The position numbers and the translations under genes were made by a program. A stretch of DNA of 51,116 nucleotides from Clostridiales bacterium (GTDB lineage Bacteria > Bacillota > Clostridia > SK-Y3), in the NCBI GenBank assembly GCA_030156665.1, contig JASGMB010000039.1, forward strand, positions 1 to 51,116. The letters run 5' to 3'. How positions within the stretch are numbered: position 1 is the first letter of the stretch; the number at the start of each line of letters is the position of its first letter. Of this stretch, positions 17,251-26,823 are shown one piece after another. Under the pieces are notes generated by a model that saw only the letters and a program-made list of their open reading frames with translations, was not told where the DNA came from and searched no databases.

Positions 17251-18039
17251 TTTCCATTCCGGCTTTCTATTATTAAATACTGTTATATATTTAAAGCCTG
17301 CTGCTTTAGCAAGTTCAATGCCTTCTTGAATGCCTTCACCTACCTCATCCGCACGGTGGGCGTCAGAACCCACTGTAAGCACTTCACCACCTAAATCTTT
17401 AAATAATTTGACAATATCTAAAGAGGGCAGACAAGCTTTTGAATGCTGTCTTAATCCGGAAGTATTGATTTCTATTCCTTTTCCATTTCGGATTAAAATT
17501 TTTAATACCTCTTCTACATCTTCATAATATTCCATTAAAGAAATACTAATTCCGTAAACTGCTGCATAACGCTTCGGTAAATCCAGATGTCCGATACAAT
17601 CGAACTGATTCCATTGGGCAAGCTTTTTTAATTGACGCAAGTATTCTTTGGAATAATACTTTATATCTGCATTACTATAATCTATTGTTCCTAAATCTAC
17701 ATCCCCGGGCAAATTATGAGCAGACCCTAAGACATAATCATAAGGATATTCCTCTATCAATTTAATACTGTATTTAGAATACAAATGCGGCTGCCCCAAC
17801 TCTATTCCCAGTTTGATTTTTAATGTATATTTAAAAACTACCCGCGCCTTTAGTACATCTATAAAATACCACTTAGGATTATATTGTTTATAGCCTTCAT
17901 TGCCCTTAACAGGTTCGAAATGGTCAGTAATTGCAACTTCCTTTAATCCTAGCTCTACTGCTCTTTGGCATAATTCCATTACTGAATTTTGTCCATCTGT
18001 CGAATTGTGTGAATGCATATGGTAATCACAAAGATACAT
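17224..18039 (-). CDS. PHP-domain histidinol-phosphatase-like hydrolase
   Basis: A 271-residue metallophosphatase of the PHP superfamily, HisK/HisJ type. Metal ligand motifs are DYHMHSHNSTDG at the start, ITDHFEP, LGSAHNLPG, GHLDLPKR and GSDAHRADEVG. In family members it cleaves histidinol phosphate, but no his genes are near, so the substrate is uncertain. The start at 18039 follows GGAG; a frame a few codons longer has no ribosome site. The C-terminal residues DNQYLNLK and the stop codon lie inside a dispersed repeat, so the native C-terminus may have been replaced. Confidence 0.88.
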   Translation of the reverse strand: MYLCDYHMHSHNSTDGQNSVMELCQRAVELGLKEVAITDHFEPVKGNEGYKQYNPKWYFIDVLKARVVFKYTLKIKLGIELGQPHLYSKYSIKLIEEYPYDYVLGSAHNLPGDVDLGTIDYSNADIKYYSKEYLRQLKKLAQWNQFDCIGHLDLPKRYAAVYGISISLMEYYEDVEEVLKILIRNGKGIEINTSGLRQHSKACLPSLDIVKLFKDLGGEVLTVGSDAHRADEVGEGIQEGIELAKAAGFKYITVFNNRKPEWKDNQYLNLK

Positions 18040-18176
18040 TGTTGCTCCTTTCAATTTGTATCAAAATTTTTTATCATTAAACAACCTATAGAATTGTATA
18101 AAATCATCCAGGTACTTAAACCTTTTACATTATCTTACCACCTTTTTGTAAATAAAATATTAACTTTTTATTAAAT

Positions 18177-18509
18177 TTAGTGTTTGGGTGCATTAAATTC
18201 ATCTAAATTCATTACATTAATAGGTGTGGGATATTCAATTTCATCTTTTGCTATTAATAATATTTCGGATAGTGTAGCTCCTTCTGACAGTGCTTCAACA
18301 ACCTCATCTATAATCTGCAGTGCCTTTTCATCATCCTTATATTTGTACACTAACTTGCGTATATTATTATATACTTCCGGTTCATCCGTTGCATCAATTT
18401 CATTTTTAAGCATATCGGTAAATGTATTACTGAATTTATTTTTACTATCTTCTAGCTTTTCCACCTCGGTTAAAACAGAAAATAAATTTATATTTTCTAT
18501 TTCTTTCAT
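18177..18509 (-). CDS. Hypothetical acidic helical protein
   Basis: A 110-residue protein that I do not recognise. It is strongly acidic and predicted to be mostly helical (VLTEVEKLEDSKNKFSNTF, YNNIRKLVYKYKDDEKALQ, IIDEVVEALSEG). There is no signal peptide, membrane segment or cysteine. A purine-rich GAGGGAGGG ribosome site lies before the ATG. It is divergent from nadE, with about 150 bases between them that should contain both promoters. A cytoplasmic protein-protein role is possible but unsupported. Confidence 0.6.
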   Translation of the reverse strand: MKEIENINLFSVLTEVEKLEDSKNKFSNTFTDMLKNEIDATDEPEVYNNIRKLVYKYKDDEKALQIIDEVVEALSEGATLSEILLIAKDEIEYPTPINVMNLDEFNAPKH

Positions 18510-18663
18510 ATAAAATCCCTCCCTCTATTAGCATTGCCAAATAATATAAATTCATTACATGGAGATAAATGGGTAAAATTTTGATAATTTTAGATTGCAG
18601 AGTAGTTGTCAAGCTTCTTTTGTGGTATGATAAAAACAACAGTGAATTCTTAGGAGTGATCAT

Positions 18664-20598
18664 ATGAACTATGGATATATTCGAATTGCAGCGGCTATTC
18701 CCAATTTGAAAGTAGCTGACTGTAAATACAATATTGGACGAATGATTTATCTGGTGAATGAAGCACTGCAGAATAATGTACAGATTATAGCTTTTCCTGA
18801 ACTCTCCATTACAGCATACACTTGTGGAGATCTATTTCACCAAAATATGCTTTTAAAAAGTGCAGAAGAACAATTAAATGAGCTTCTGACCATTACCCAA
18901 AATTCTGAAATCATTATCATTGTCGGTATGCCTATTAGGGCTGATAATCAGCTTTTTAACTGTGCAGTTGTCTTACAAAGTGGAAAAATTTTAGCCGCGA
19001 TACCTAAAACATATATACCAAACCACAGCGAATTTTATGAAAAACGCTGGTTTTCATCCGCTGTGAATGCAATAAGTGACTCCATTACGCTCTGTCATCA
19101 AAGAGTGCCTTTTGGGCCTAATATATTACTAAGCGCTAAAGAGCTCTGTTTTGGAATTGAAGTCTGTGAAGACGTATGGGTTCCTATTCCTCCCAGCAGT
19201 TATCATTGTCTTCATGGTGCAAATGTAATATTTAATTTATCAGCCAGTAACGAAGTAATTGGCAAAAATGAATATCGTAAAGAATTGGTACGTCAGCAAT
19301 CTGCCCGATGCATGTCCGGTTATATATATGTTTCAGCTGGTGGAGGAGAATCTACTACCGATGTAGTGTTTGCCGGTCATGCCATCATTGCAGAAAACGG
19401 ATCTATTCTTTCAGAATCAAAACGATTCGATGAACAGGAACAGCTTATCATTAACGAAATTGATATAGACCGTTTAATGCTGGATAGACAAAAAGCAACT
19501 ACTTTTATGGGACTTATAGAAAATGAGATGAATCCGAATCGAAATTACAGATTTGTTGAATGTAATTTAAAACAAGTTGATATCACTACACTACACCGAA
19601 AAATCGTTCCTCATCCCTTTGTACCACAGGATGATTCTGAGAGAGACCATAGATGCGAAGAAATATTCTCCATTCAGGTAGGAGGTTTAGCAAAACGTTT
19701 TCAACATACAGGCTCAAAATCTGCCGTTATAGGCATCTCCGGAGGCCTGGATTCTACCCTTGCACTTTTAGTAACGGTAAAAACCTTTGACCGTTTGAAT
19801 ATATCTCGTGAAAATGTTATAGGCATTACCATGCCAGGCTTTGGCACAACGGGACGGACATATAATAATGCACTCAATCTTATGAAATCACTGGGAGTGA
19901 CAGTCAGAGAAATTAATATTAAAGATGCATGTATACAGCACTTTAAAGATATCAATCACCATCCCGATATACATGATATAACCTATGAAAATACACAAGC
20001 CCGAGAACGTACACAACTGCTTATGGATATTGCCAATAAAGAAAAAGGATTGGTCATCGGAACGGGAGATTTATCTGAATTGGCCTTAGGATGGGCAACC
20101 TATAACGGCGACCACATGTCTATGTATGGCGTGAATTCAGGGATTCCTAAGACACTAGTACGCTACCTTGTTCACTGGGTTGCCGAAAATCTTGTAGATG
20201 ATAATTCAAAAGAAACTTTATTGGATATACTGGATACCCCTGTAAGTCCGGAATTGTTGCCGGCAAATGATAAGGGTGAAATTGACCAAAAAACAGAAGA
20301 CATTGTAGGACCTTACGAACTGCATGATTTCTTCCTTTATAATATGGTAAGGTTCGGATTTAGGCCTGCCAAAATTTTATTCTTAGCTGAAATTGCATTT
20401 AAAAAGAAATATACCAAGGAAGTCATTAAAAAGTGGCTGGAAATATTTTATCGTCGATTTTTCACGCAGCAGTTTAAACGTTCTTGTCTTCCCGACGGTC
20501 CTAAAGTGGGTTCCATTAACCTTTCTCCAAGAGGTGATTGGCGTATGCCTAGTGATGCCAGCTATAGAATATGGATGGATGAGATAAAAAACCTTTAA
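18664..20598 (+). CDS. nadE: Glutamine-dependent NAD+ synthetase
   Basis: A 644-residue two-domain enzyme that makes NAD+ from deamido-NAD+, ATP and glutamine. Residues about 1-290 are a nitrilase-fold glutaminase (catalytic set: E near 46 in AFPELSITAYTCGDLF, K near 115 in IPKTYIPNHSEFYE, C in GIEVCEDVW). Residues about 330-640 are the synthetase (P-loop SGGLDSTLALL, and GTGDLSELALGWATYNGDHMSMYG). The length matches the bacterial long form. It is monocistronic, followed by a strong terminator. Confidence 0.97.
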   Translation: MNYGYIRIAAAIPNLKVADCKYNIGRMIYLVNEALQNNVQIIAFPELSITAYTCGDLFHQNMLLKSAEEQLNELLTITQNSEIIIIVGMPIRADNQLFNCAVVLQSGKILAAIPKTYIPNHSEFYEKRWFSSAVNAISDSITLCHQRVPFGPNILLSAKELCFGIEVCEDVWVPIPPSSYHCLHGANVIFNLSASNEVIGKNEYRKELVRQQSARCMSGYIYVSAGGGESTTDVVFAGHAIIAENGSILSESKRFDEQEQLIINEIDIDRLMLDRQKATTFMGLIENEMNPNRNYRFVECNLKQVDITTLHRKIVPHPFVPQDDSERDHRCEEIFSIQVGGLAKRFQHTGSKSAVIGISGGLDSTLALLVTVKTFDRLNISRENVIGITMPGFGTTGRTYNNALNLMKSLGVTVREINIKDACIQHFKDINHHPDIHDITYENTQARERTQLLMDIANKEKGLVIGTGDLSELALGWATYNGDHMSMYGVNSGIPKTLVRYLVHWVAENLVDDNSKETLLDILDTPVSPELLPANDKGEIDQKTEDIVGPYELHDFFLYNMVRFGFRPAKILFLAEIAFKKKYTKEVIKKWLEIFYRRFFTQQFKRSCLPDGPKVGSINLSPRGDWRMPSDASYRIWMDEIKNL

Positions 20599-20601
20599 TA
20601 G

Positions 20602-20640
20602 AAAATGCATATGAGAAAACAAATGCTCATATGCATTTTT
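20602..20640. terminator. Bidirectional terminator after nadE
   Basis: AAAATGCATATGAG and its exact complement form a 14-base stem with a 10-base loop and a T-run. It also ends the small minus-strand frame at 20651. Confidence 0.88.
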
Positions 20641-20650
20641 AATAGTTTTT

Positions 20651-20794
20651 TTAATCTTTTATCAATGCTTTCTGTACACTGTTTCTGGGTAAATTTTGTG
20701 GTAACCATACGAGTTTATATGCTGCAAGCATAGAAAGAAAACAGGTGAGTAAAATAAAAATAGTGATAGACTTTCGAACTCGTGGCTTTGACAC
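20651..20794 (-). CDS. Possible small single-pass membrane protein
   Basis: A 47-codon frame starting GTG at 20794, with GGAGGGG six bases upstream (an in-frame ATG at 20800 is too close to that site). The translation begins with a basic stretch (SKPRVRK), then a membrane helix (SITIFILLTCFLSMLAAY), then a short polar tail with QNLPRNSVQ. It sits in an otherwise empty 340-base gap and ends just before a terminator that works in its direction. I do not recognise the family. Small size keeps confidence low. Confidence 0.45.
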   Translation of the reverse strand: MSKPRVRKSITIFILLTCFLSMLAAYKLVWLPQNLPRNSVQKALIKD

Positions 20795-20942
20795 ACACAT
20801 CCCCTCCAAAGTTCACGTGTTATCCACTTCAATATTATGTATATTCTATATTTTTAACAAAATTCCTGCTTTATTAATTATTTTTATAGTCAAATTGAAC
20901 AAATTATATTTCTAAATGCCTATAAATATCCTTCTAGCTATT

Positions 20943-21599
20943 TTAATTCAAAGTTTCATGCTTCCCGGTGATAATATAAATAACCCACTCTGCTAAATTT
21001 GTTGCGTGGTCACCAATTTTCTCAATATATTTGGCAATTAACATAAATATCGTGGCCTGTTTGATATTTTTAGGATTTTTTTTCATAAGATCCTGTAAAT
21101 CATTAATGATTGCTTGAAAATATTCATCTACAGTAGAATCCTTCGCACAGACTTTCTCCGCAAGTGCTATATCGTTATTAATATATGCATCGATAGCACC
21201 TTTTACCATATCACGGGCAACAGCTGCCATTTTAGGAATATTTACCAAAGGCTTTATATATTCTTCATCATCAATCTGCAGCATAAGTTCACTGATATCG
21301 GCAGAATGGTCTGCAATTCTTTCCAGATCGGTTATCATCTTTAAGATAGAGGTAATAAGCCTTAAATCTTTAGCTAAAGGCTGTTGGGTAGCAATTAATT
21401 TAATACACTTTTTCTCTATTTCTCTTTCCATATCATCGATGACATCATCTTGCGCTATCACTTTTTGCGATAATTCCTTATCTTTCTGTTTTAATGCTAT
21501 AATAGCTTCATCAATAGATTTTTCAACCAAACTTGCCATGCGAATAATATCTAAATGTAAATCCTGCAAGTGTTCATCAAACACATGTCTTGTAACCAT
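20943..21599 (-). CDS. phoU: Phosphate uptake regulator PhoU (copy 1)
   Basis: A 218-residue all-helical protein of two PhoU repeats, each with the metal-binding E/DxxxD-type helix (SLVEKSIDEAI, ITDLERIADHSADISEL, KYIEKIGDHATNLAEW). It damps PhoR signalling and Pst transport when phosphate is plentiful. ATG 21599 follows GGGGGAG. It is the last gene of the minus-strand arm pstB-phoB-phoR-phoU, separated from phoR by about 250 bases that hold two repeat elements. A second PhoU lies at 29511-30200. Confidence 0.95.
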   Translation of the reverse strand: MVTRHVFDEHLQDLHLDIIRMASLVEKSIDEAIIALKQKDKELSQKVIAQDDVIDDMEREIEKKCIKLIATQQPLAKDLRLITSILKMITDLERIADHSADISELMLQIDDEEYIKPLVNIPKMAAVARDMVKGAIDAYINNDIALAEKVCAKDSTVDEYFQAIINDLQDLMKKNPKNIKQATIFMLIAKYIEKIGDHATNLAEWVIYIITGKHETLN

Positions 21600-21674
21600 A
21601 CAAACTCCCCCTAAATCTATGTTCAAAATTTAATATACAGTATCCAACTTGGTTTTTATTAACTGCACGCTATA

Positions 21675-21773
21675 ATTAACCAACTTTAAAACTAAATATT
21701 ATGATTTAAAGTTGGTTAATTTCATCGATAACTACATTCATTTATTTTAAATTTAGACATTGGTTATCGATAT
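21675..21773 (-). repeat. 98-bp two-hairpin repeat, copy 3
   Basis: Nearly identical to copy 1 in inverse orientation, with both stems intact: 16 bases at 21675-21690/21705-21720 and 9 bases at 21724-21732/21763-21771. It lies in the phoR-phoU gap and would be transcribed in the operon mRNA. Confidence 0.88.
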
Positions 21774-21791
21774 AAATGATTCTACTTAAAA

Positions 21792-21853
21792 TAGTTCACA
21801 GTTCACAAATCTGAACATATGTCCTAACAATTATAAATTGTCAACTGTGAATT
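21792..21853. repeat. Degenerate inverted-repeat element, copy 2
   Basis: TTCACAGTTCACAA and, as complement, TTCACAGTTGACAA form the two arms (one mismatch) immediately after the phoR stop codon. Arms resemble those at 33655-33723 and 15735-15810. Confidence 0.55.
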
Positions 21854-21857
21854 GCTT

Positions 21858-23618
21858 TCATATTGCAATAGGTAGCTTAATGATAAATTCGGTTCCTTTT
21901 CCAACTTCACTTTTCACCTGAATATCGCCGTCATATAAATTTACAATATGTTTTACAATTGATAATCCTAATCCAGTTCCTCCTTGACTTCTAGAACGCC
22001 CTTTGTCTACCCTGTAAAATCTTTCAAAGAGCCTCGGGATATGTTGTTCCGAAATACCTATACCATTATCGCAAATATGAAACTCTATCATTTTCTTGAA
22101 TCTTTTACATATAATTTTTACTTCCCCGCCTTGGTTTTTACTATATTTTATTCCATTATCAACCAAATTAATCAGCATCTGCTTTAATCTATCTTTATTA
22201 GCACGTACCTGTGAAATAGATGGCTCAATGGTGTAGTGTACCTGTACATTTTTCTTTTGTGCATTCTGGTCAACAATATCCACCACTTCTTTTATAATAT
22301 CTTCCAAATGATAATTGTCTATACGGATATCATGCTTCATTGTTTCAATTTCGGATAGTTCAAGAATATCTTCAATTAGTATTGTAAGACGTTCCGCTTC
22401 AATATCGATAATATCCAGAAAACGTTCTGCAACTTCTTCATCATGTATAGCACCGTTCTTCAAAGTATCTATAAAACCTTTGATAGAAGTAAGCGGCGTT
22501 TTTAATTCATGGGTAACATTAGAAACAAATTCACTTCTTATTTGTTCAAGTCTTCTGATATTTGTGATATCCTGAACAATAATCAACGTACCGATAACAT
22601 TATTATCTGATTTATTTTGTATAGGTGAACTATAAATTTTATAATATTTGTTGTTATATTGTATATCTTGTACTTGTTGCCCTTTAGGCACTAATTCACT
22701 TTTGCATTCTTCTAAAAATTTATTAAAAGCATGGTCGCGAATGACTAAAAGAATATTTTTCCCAATCACCTGTTTATTTTTAATATCAAACAGCTCAATC
22801 GCGTTATTGTTTATCAACATAATCCGGTTATCCCTATCTAACGCAATTAAACCACCTATCATACTATTAATGATGGTTTCCAATTCACTATTGCGTTGAG
22901 ATAACTGCGTAATGGTCTTATCCAGCTCATTTTTCATATATATAAAGGATTGGGCTAGCTCACCGATTTCATTGTGTGCATCAATTTGAATATTTCCTTT
23001 AAAATTCCCTTTTGCAATTTTTCTGGAAAGAAACGTAAGCTGCCGTATTGGTTTAGTAAATTTATTAGTAAATTGTACTCCCAAAAGGCTGGCAATAAAA
23101 AACGCAATAAATATCCCTAAAGTGATGAATGAAACTAATCTTTTCCTAATACTGTTGATATCATTAATGGGAATGGATAAACGAAGCACTATCGGTTCCG
23201 GATGCACATCAATCTTTATAGCAATATATTTTAAATATTTTCCTACAGATGTACTATAGCGAGTACTTTCCCCCATGCCCCTATCAAAAGCTGCAATAAT
23301 CTCAGGACGATTTGCATGATTCTCAAGTGTTGTATAATCTGTTGAGGAATCACCTAACACTTTTCCTTCTCTATTAATAAAAGTAATTCTTGTTTTTGTT
23401 ACATCACCATACTCAATTGCAAATGTGTTCAGTATATTATTATCTTGTATGCTATCTAAAGCCAAAATCTCTTTTTTTAGTAAATTTCCAATAACTAATA
23501 ATTTATTTTCTACTTCTGATATATAATGTTTTTGGGCTACGTGATAGGAAAATATCCCGGTAATTAATGTTCCTAACAATATCATAAGGACATAATTAAC
23601 CATGATTTTTTTTTGCAT
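21858..23618 (-). CDS. phoR: Phosphate sensor histidine kinase PhoR
   Basis: A 586-residue membrane kinase. TM1 is at residues about 5-28, then an extracytoplasmic PAS-like sensor, TM2 about 165-188, HAMP (about 190-240), a PAS domain (about 245-345), HisKA with FVSNVTHELKTPLTSIKG, and HATPase with LINLVDNGIKYS, DNGIGIS and GGTGLGLSIVK. It autophosphorylates and passes phosphate to the PhoB/PhoP regulator, whose gene ends 11 bases upstream. The genomic link to pst genes gives the phosphate assignment; the sensor domain alone would not. Confidence 0.94.
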   Translation of the reverse strand: MQKKIMVNYVLMILLGTLITGIFSYHVAQKHYISEVENKLLVIGNLLKKEILALDSIQDNNILNTFAIEYGDVTKTRITFINREGKVLGDSSTDYTTLENHANRPEIIAAFDRGMGESTRYSTSVGKYLKYIAIKIDVHPEPIVLRLSIPINDINSIRKRLVSFITLGIFIAFFIASLLGVQFTNKFTKPIRQLTFLSRKIAKGNFKGNIQIDAHNEIGELAQSFIYMKNELDKTITQLSQRNSELETIINSMIGGLIALDRDNRIMLINNNAIELFDIKNKQVIGKNILLVIRDHAFNKFLEECKSELVPKGQQVQDIQYNNKYYKIYSSPIQNKSDNNVIGTLIIVQDITNIRRLEQIRSEFVSNVTHELKTPLTSIKGFIDTLKNGAIHDEEVAERFLDIIDIEAERLTILIEDILELSEIETMKHDIRIDNYHLEDIIKEVVDIVDQNAQKKNVQVHYTIEPSISQVRANKDRLKQMLINLVDNGIKYSKNQGGEVKIICKRFKKMIEFHICDNGIGISEQHIPRLFERFYRVDKGRSRSQGGTGLGLSIVKHIVNLYDGDIQVKSEVGKGTEFIIKLPIAI

Positions 23619-23629
23619 GATTTTTTCTC

Positions 23630-24325
23630 CTATTCTTTCAGCTTATACCCAATACCACGTACAGTTTCTATATAAATTTCCGCATCATCTTCCATTAACT
23701 TTCTCAAATGTCGAATATGAACATCTACTGTCCTTGTTTCACCACAGTAATCATATCCCCAAATTTTATCCAACAGCACATCTCTGGATAATACATGTCC
23801 TTTATTGAGTGCAAGTATTTTTAAAAGTTCGAATTCTTTTAAAGTAAGCTGAAGTAATTGCTTTCCTTTATAAACTTCTCGTTTATTTAAATCAATAGTA
23901 ATATCTTTTATATGAATAATTTCTGCTTCATTTTGTGTCTCCGGTTCATAATTTATTCTGCGAAATACCGCTTTCATACGTGCCGTAAGTTCCCGTACGC
24001 TAAAAGGTTTTGTAATATAATCATCCGCTCCCATTTCTAATCCTAAAACCCTGTCAAACTCTTCTCCCTTAGCGGTAAGCATAATGATAGGTATTTTCTT
24101 AGTATCCTGTTTTGAACGTAAAGTTCTACAAACCTCTAAGCCATCCATTCCCGGCAACATTAAATCTAATATAATCATATTGGGTTTAACCGTATTAAGC
24201 TTTTCTAAGAGTTCTTCACCGGTTTCAAAAATATCTACATCATATCCGTTTTTTTCAAGATTGTATTTGATGAGTTCACAAATATGCACTTCATCATCCA
24301 CCACAAATATTTGCTTTTTATTCAT
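23630..24325 (-). CDS. phoB: PhoB/PhoP response regulator
   Basis: A 231-residue OmpR-family regulator. The receiver has acidic residues VVDDE, the phosphoacceptor Asp in MIILDLMLPGMDG, T in MLTAKG, and K in YITKPF. The C-terminal winged helix carries LKEFELLKIL, VLLDKIWGYDY, TVDVHIRHLRKL and VRGIGYKL. It should bind the TTAACA-type Pho box seen before pstS. It begins 21 bases after pstB copy 1, so transport ATPase, regulator and sensor are in one operon. Confidence 0.94.
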   Translation of the reverse strand: MNKKQIFVVDDEVHICELIKYNLEKNGYDVDIFETGEELLEKLNTVKPNMIILDLMLPGMDGLEVCRTLRSKQDTKKIPIIMLTAKGEEFDRVLGLEMGADDYITKPFSVRELTARMKAVFRRINYEPETQNEAEIIHIKDITIDLNKREVYKGKQLLQLTLKEFELLKILALNKGHVLSRDVLLDKIWGYDYCGETRTVDVHIRHLRKLMEDDAEIYIETVRGIGYKLKE

Positions 24326-24346
24326 TCTCTCACCTCTACACTGATT

Positions 24347-25102
24347 TTACCCAAATCTTCCTGTAATATAATCCTCTGTACGTTTATCATCGGGATTACT
24401 AAAAATTTTAACTGTCGGTGCATATTCTATCACTTCACCATGCAAGAAAAATGCCGTATTATCAGATATACGTCCTGCCTGCTGCATATTATGGGTCACT
24501 ATAACGATGGTATAATTTTCTTTTAATTGTGCAGCCAAGTCTTCAATCTTAAGTGTGGAAATAGGGTCTAGTGCAGATGTAGGTTCATCCATTAGTAGTA
24601 CTTCCGGCTCTACAGCCAAAGCTCTCGCAATGCATATTCTTTGCTGCTGCCCTCCCGATAAGCCGATAGCATTCTTTTTCAACGAATCTTTTACTTCATC
24701 CCAAATAGCCGCTGCCCTCAAGCTTTTTTCAACTATCTCATCCAATACTGCCTTTTGCTTAATGCCATGCGTTCTGGGTCCATAAGCAATATTGTCATAT
24801 ATACTTAGCGGAAACGGATTCGGCTTTTGAAATACAAGACCAACTTTTTTTCTCAACTGGATGATATCTATATTTTTGTATATATCCTGTCCATCTAACT
24901 TTACTTCTCCAGTAATTTTGCATCCTTCTACCAAATCATTCATGCGGTTTAATGTTTTTAAAAAAGTGGATTTTCCACAACCCGAAGGCCCAATAAAAGC
25001 AGTAATTTGCTTTTCTGGAATTTCCATATTAATTGATTTAAGTGCATGAAAGTCTCCATAAAATAAATTCAAATTTTTAATTGAAAATTTTGCCTTATTC
25101 AT
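24347..25102 (-). CDS. pstB: Phosphate ABC transporter ATPase PstB (copy 1)
   Basis: A 251-residue ABC ATPase. Walker A is GPSGCGKST, then Q-loop [15 protein letters not shown], signature [16 protein letters not shown], Walker [13 protein letters not shown] and H-loop THNM. The PstB-specific [22 protein letters not shown] is present. It sits apart from the other pst genes, at the head of the phoB-phoR-phoU arm. A second pstB (28613-29401) belongs to the pstSCA operon. The two are clearly paralogous but well diverged, so this is not a recent duplication. Confidence 0.94.
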   Translation of the reverse strand: MNKAKFSIKNLNLFYGDFHALKSINMEIPEKQITAFIGPSGCGKSTFLKTLNRMNDLVEGCKITGEVKLDGQDIYKNIDIIQLRKKVGLVFQKPNPFPLSIYDNIAYGPRTHGIKQKAVLDEIVEKSLRAAAIWDEVKDSLKKNAIGLSGGQQQRICIARALAVEPEVLLMDEPTSALDPISTLKIEDLAAQLKENYTIVIVTHNMQQAGRISDNTAFFLHGEVIEYAPTVKIFSNPDDKRTEDYITGRFG

Positions 25103-25697
25103 ACTTACACTCCTTTATCTTACTGTCCTTTCATTCTATAATAGTTATTTCATTCATAAAAATTGGGAATATTAAAACTAGCAGTACCAGAATTCTATTG
25201 TACACCTTACTTAATCAATAGTTTACATTTAAATGAATATCTATCGATGTGGCAGTTGTTGTGGTAGTTGAAAACTTTTTATAGAGTAATATTAAGTTTT
25301 ATATATGTGTTTTTAATTATATGCTGGGGATATAAATAACTGTGATAACCTATCCAACAATTAATCAAAACAACTACTATATATTAATAAAAGTTTTTGT
25401 TTATCAGCATAATTATTGCCATTGAGATATTTATCTCAATGAATATATTATTAATATAAGATATAGGCCTGTAATATAAACGTAATTATACTTCAATATT
25501 TTATGCTTGTAAAGTTGTTTGCATTGTATAATTTTTTACTATTCCACTCTAACTTTCGGTTTAAATTCTATGAATTTGAATAACCTTGATATGCTGTAAA
25601 CAAGCTTAGTTAGGCTGGTTTGATTTTGATATACAAGTATAAATAATAAAGAATGATATAAAAATGTTATTGTAATTTTATTTGCATCATATTAAAT
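25103..25697. other. Long divergent intergenic region between the two phosphate arms
   Basis: About 600 AT-rich bases with no credible coding frame. The one clear structure is a perfect 10-base palindrome with a 2-base centre, CATTGAGATA at 25420-25429 and its complement at 25432-25441, which could be an operator. A promoter for the minus-strand arm must lie near 25120-25200 (TATTAT-like box), but no good -35 or periodic Pho box is visible there. Confidence 0.5.
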
Positions 25698-25751
25698 TTT
25701 ACATAAACTTAACAAATAATTAATACATGTTTAAAGTTTCAAGGCTATTAT
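25698..25751 (+). promoter_or_regulatory. Pho box and promoter of pstSCAB-phoU
   Basis: Four TTAACA-like hexamers lie at an exact 11-base period: TTTACA (25698), TTAACA (25709), TTAATA (25720), TTAAAG (25731). Ten bases after the last one is TATTAT (25746-25751). This is the arrangement of PhoP-activated promoters in Gram-positive bacteria, where the repeats replace a proper -35 box. Confidence 0.85.
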
Positions 25752-25791
25752 TCTATTTGTTCGCTAAAGCAAAAATTAGGAGGTTATTTTT

Positions 25792-26718
25792 ATGAAATTG
25801 AGAAAAACAGTTTTAATTCTTTTTAGTCTTATTCTAACAATATCATTAGTATTTGCAGGTTGTGGTGCAAAGACTGAACAAAACTCAGATAATTCTGCTC
25901 CACAACAAAATGAACCTAAAAAAGAAGAAATAAGTGGTTCTATTATAGTAATGGGATCTACTGCAATGCAGCCACTGGTTGAAGAAGCCGCTAAACAATT
26001 TATGTCTAAAAACCCTAAAGCACAAATTCAAGTTCAAGGTGGCGGAAGTGGTACTGGCTTAAGTCAAGTAAGTTCAGGTGGTGCAAATATTGGTAATTCC
26101 GATGTATTTGTTGAAGAAAAAATTAAAGAAAAAGAAATAGCAGCTGCTTTAGTAGACCATAAAGTCGCTGTCGTTGGTATGGGAGCAGTTGTTCATAAAG
26201 ATGTTGATGTTGATAACTTAACAAAACAACAGTTAATTGACATTTTTACCGGAAAAGTTACTAATTGGAAAGATGTTGGTGGACAAGATCTTAAAATTAC
26301 TTTAGTAAACAGACCAAAAAGTTCCGGTACAAGAGCAACCTTCCAAAAATTCGGTTTGAATGGTGCTGATGAAGCTGAGGGAATTACAGAAGAATCTTCC
26401 GGTACAGTAAAGAAGATTATTGCTGAAACTCCTGGAGCTATTGGATATCTTGCCTTCTCATATTTCGATGATTCCATTAAACCTTTAAAACTTGACGGTG
26501 TTGAACCGACAGAAGAAAATGTTACAAATGGTAAGTTCCCTATCTGGGCATATCAGCATAGTTATACAAAAGGACAACCAGAAGGCCTAACAAAAACTTT
26601 TCTTGACTATATGCTAAGCGATGAAGTTCAAAATACAATTGTTCCAAAATTAGGTTATATTCCTTCAACGAAAATGAAAGTTGAAAGAGACGCAAGCGGT
26701 AAAATTACAAACAAATAA
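25792..26718 (+). CDS. pstS: Phosphate-binding lipoprotein PstS
   Basis: A 308-residue periplasmic-type binding protein anchored as a lipoprotein: signal peptide with lipobox VFAGC (C24), then a Ser/Asn/Gln/Glu/Lys linker. Phosphate-pocket motifs include GSTAMQPLVEEAA, GGGSGTGLSQV, and NRPKSSGTRATFQ. It is first in the pstS-pstC-pstA-pstB-phoU operon behind a Pho box, with AGGAGG before the ATG. It captures phosphate at the outer face of the membrane for PstCA. Confidence 0.96.
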   Translation: MKLRKTVLILFSLILTISLVFAGCGAKTEQNSDNSAPQQNEPKKEEISGSIIVMGSTAMQPLVEEAAKQFMSKNPKAQIQVQGGGSGTGLSQVSSGGANIGNSDVFVEEKIKEKEIAAALVDHKVAVVGMGAVVHKDVDVDNLTKQQLIDIFTGKVTNWKDVGGQDLKITLVNRPKSSGTRATFQKFGLNGADEAEGITEESSGTVKKIIAETPGAIGYLAFSYFDDSIKPLKLDGVEPTEENVTNGKFPIWAYQHSYTKGQPEGLTKTFLDYMLSDEVQNTIVPKLGYIPSTKMKVERDASGKITNK

Positions 26719-26823
26719 TGTAAGTACCTCATCTATCATTAAATAATCATAGCCATTTTTATTATAAATTTTGTTGTGGTAGTTATTATTTATAACAAAA
26801 TCAAATGTGAAGGAAGGATTACA

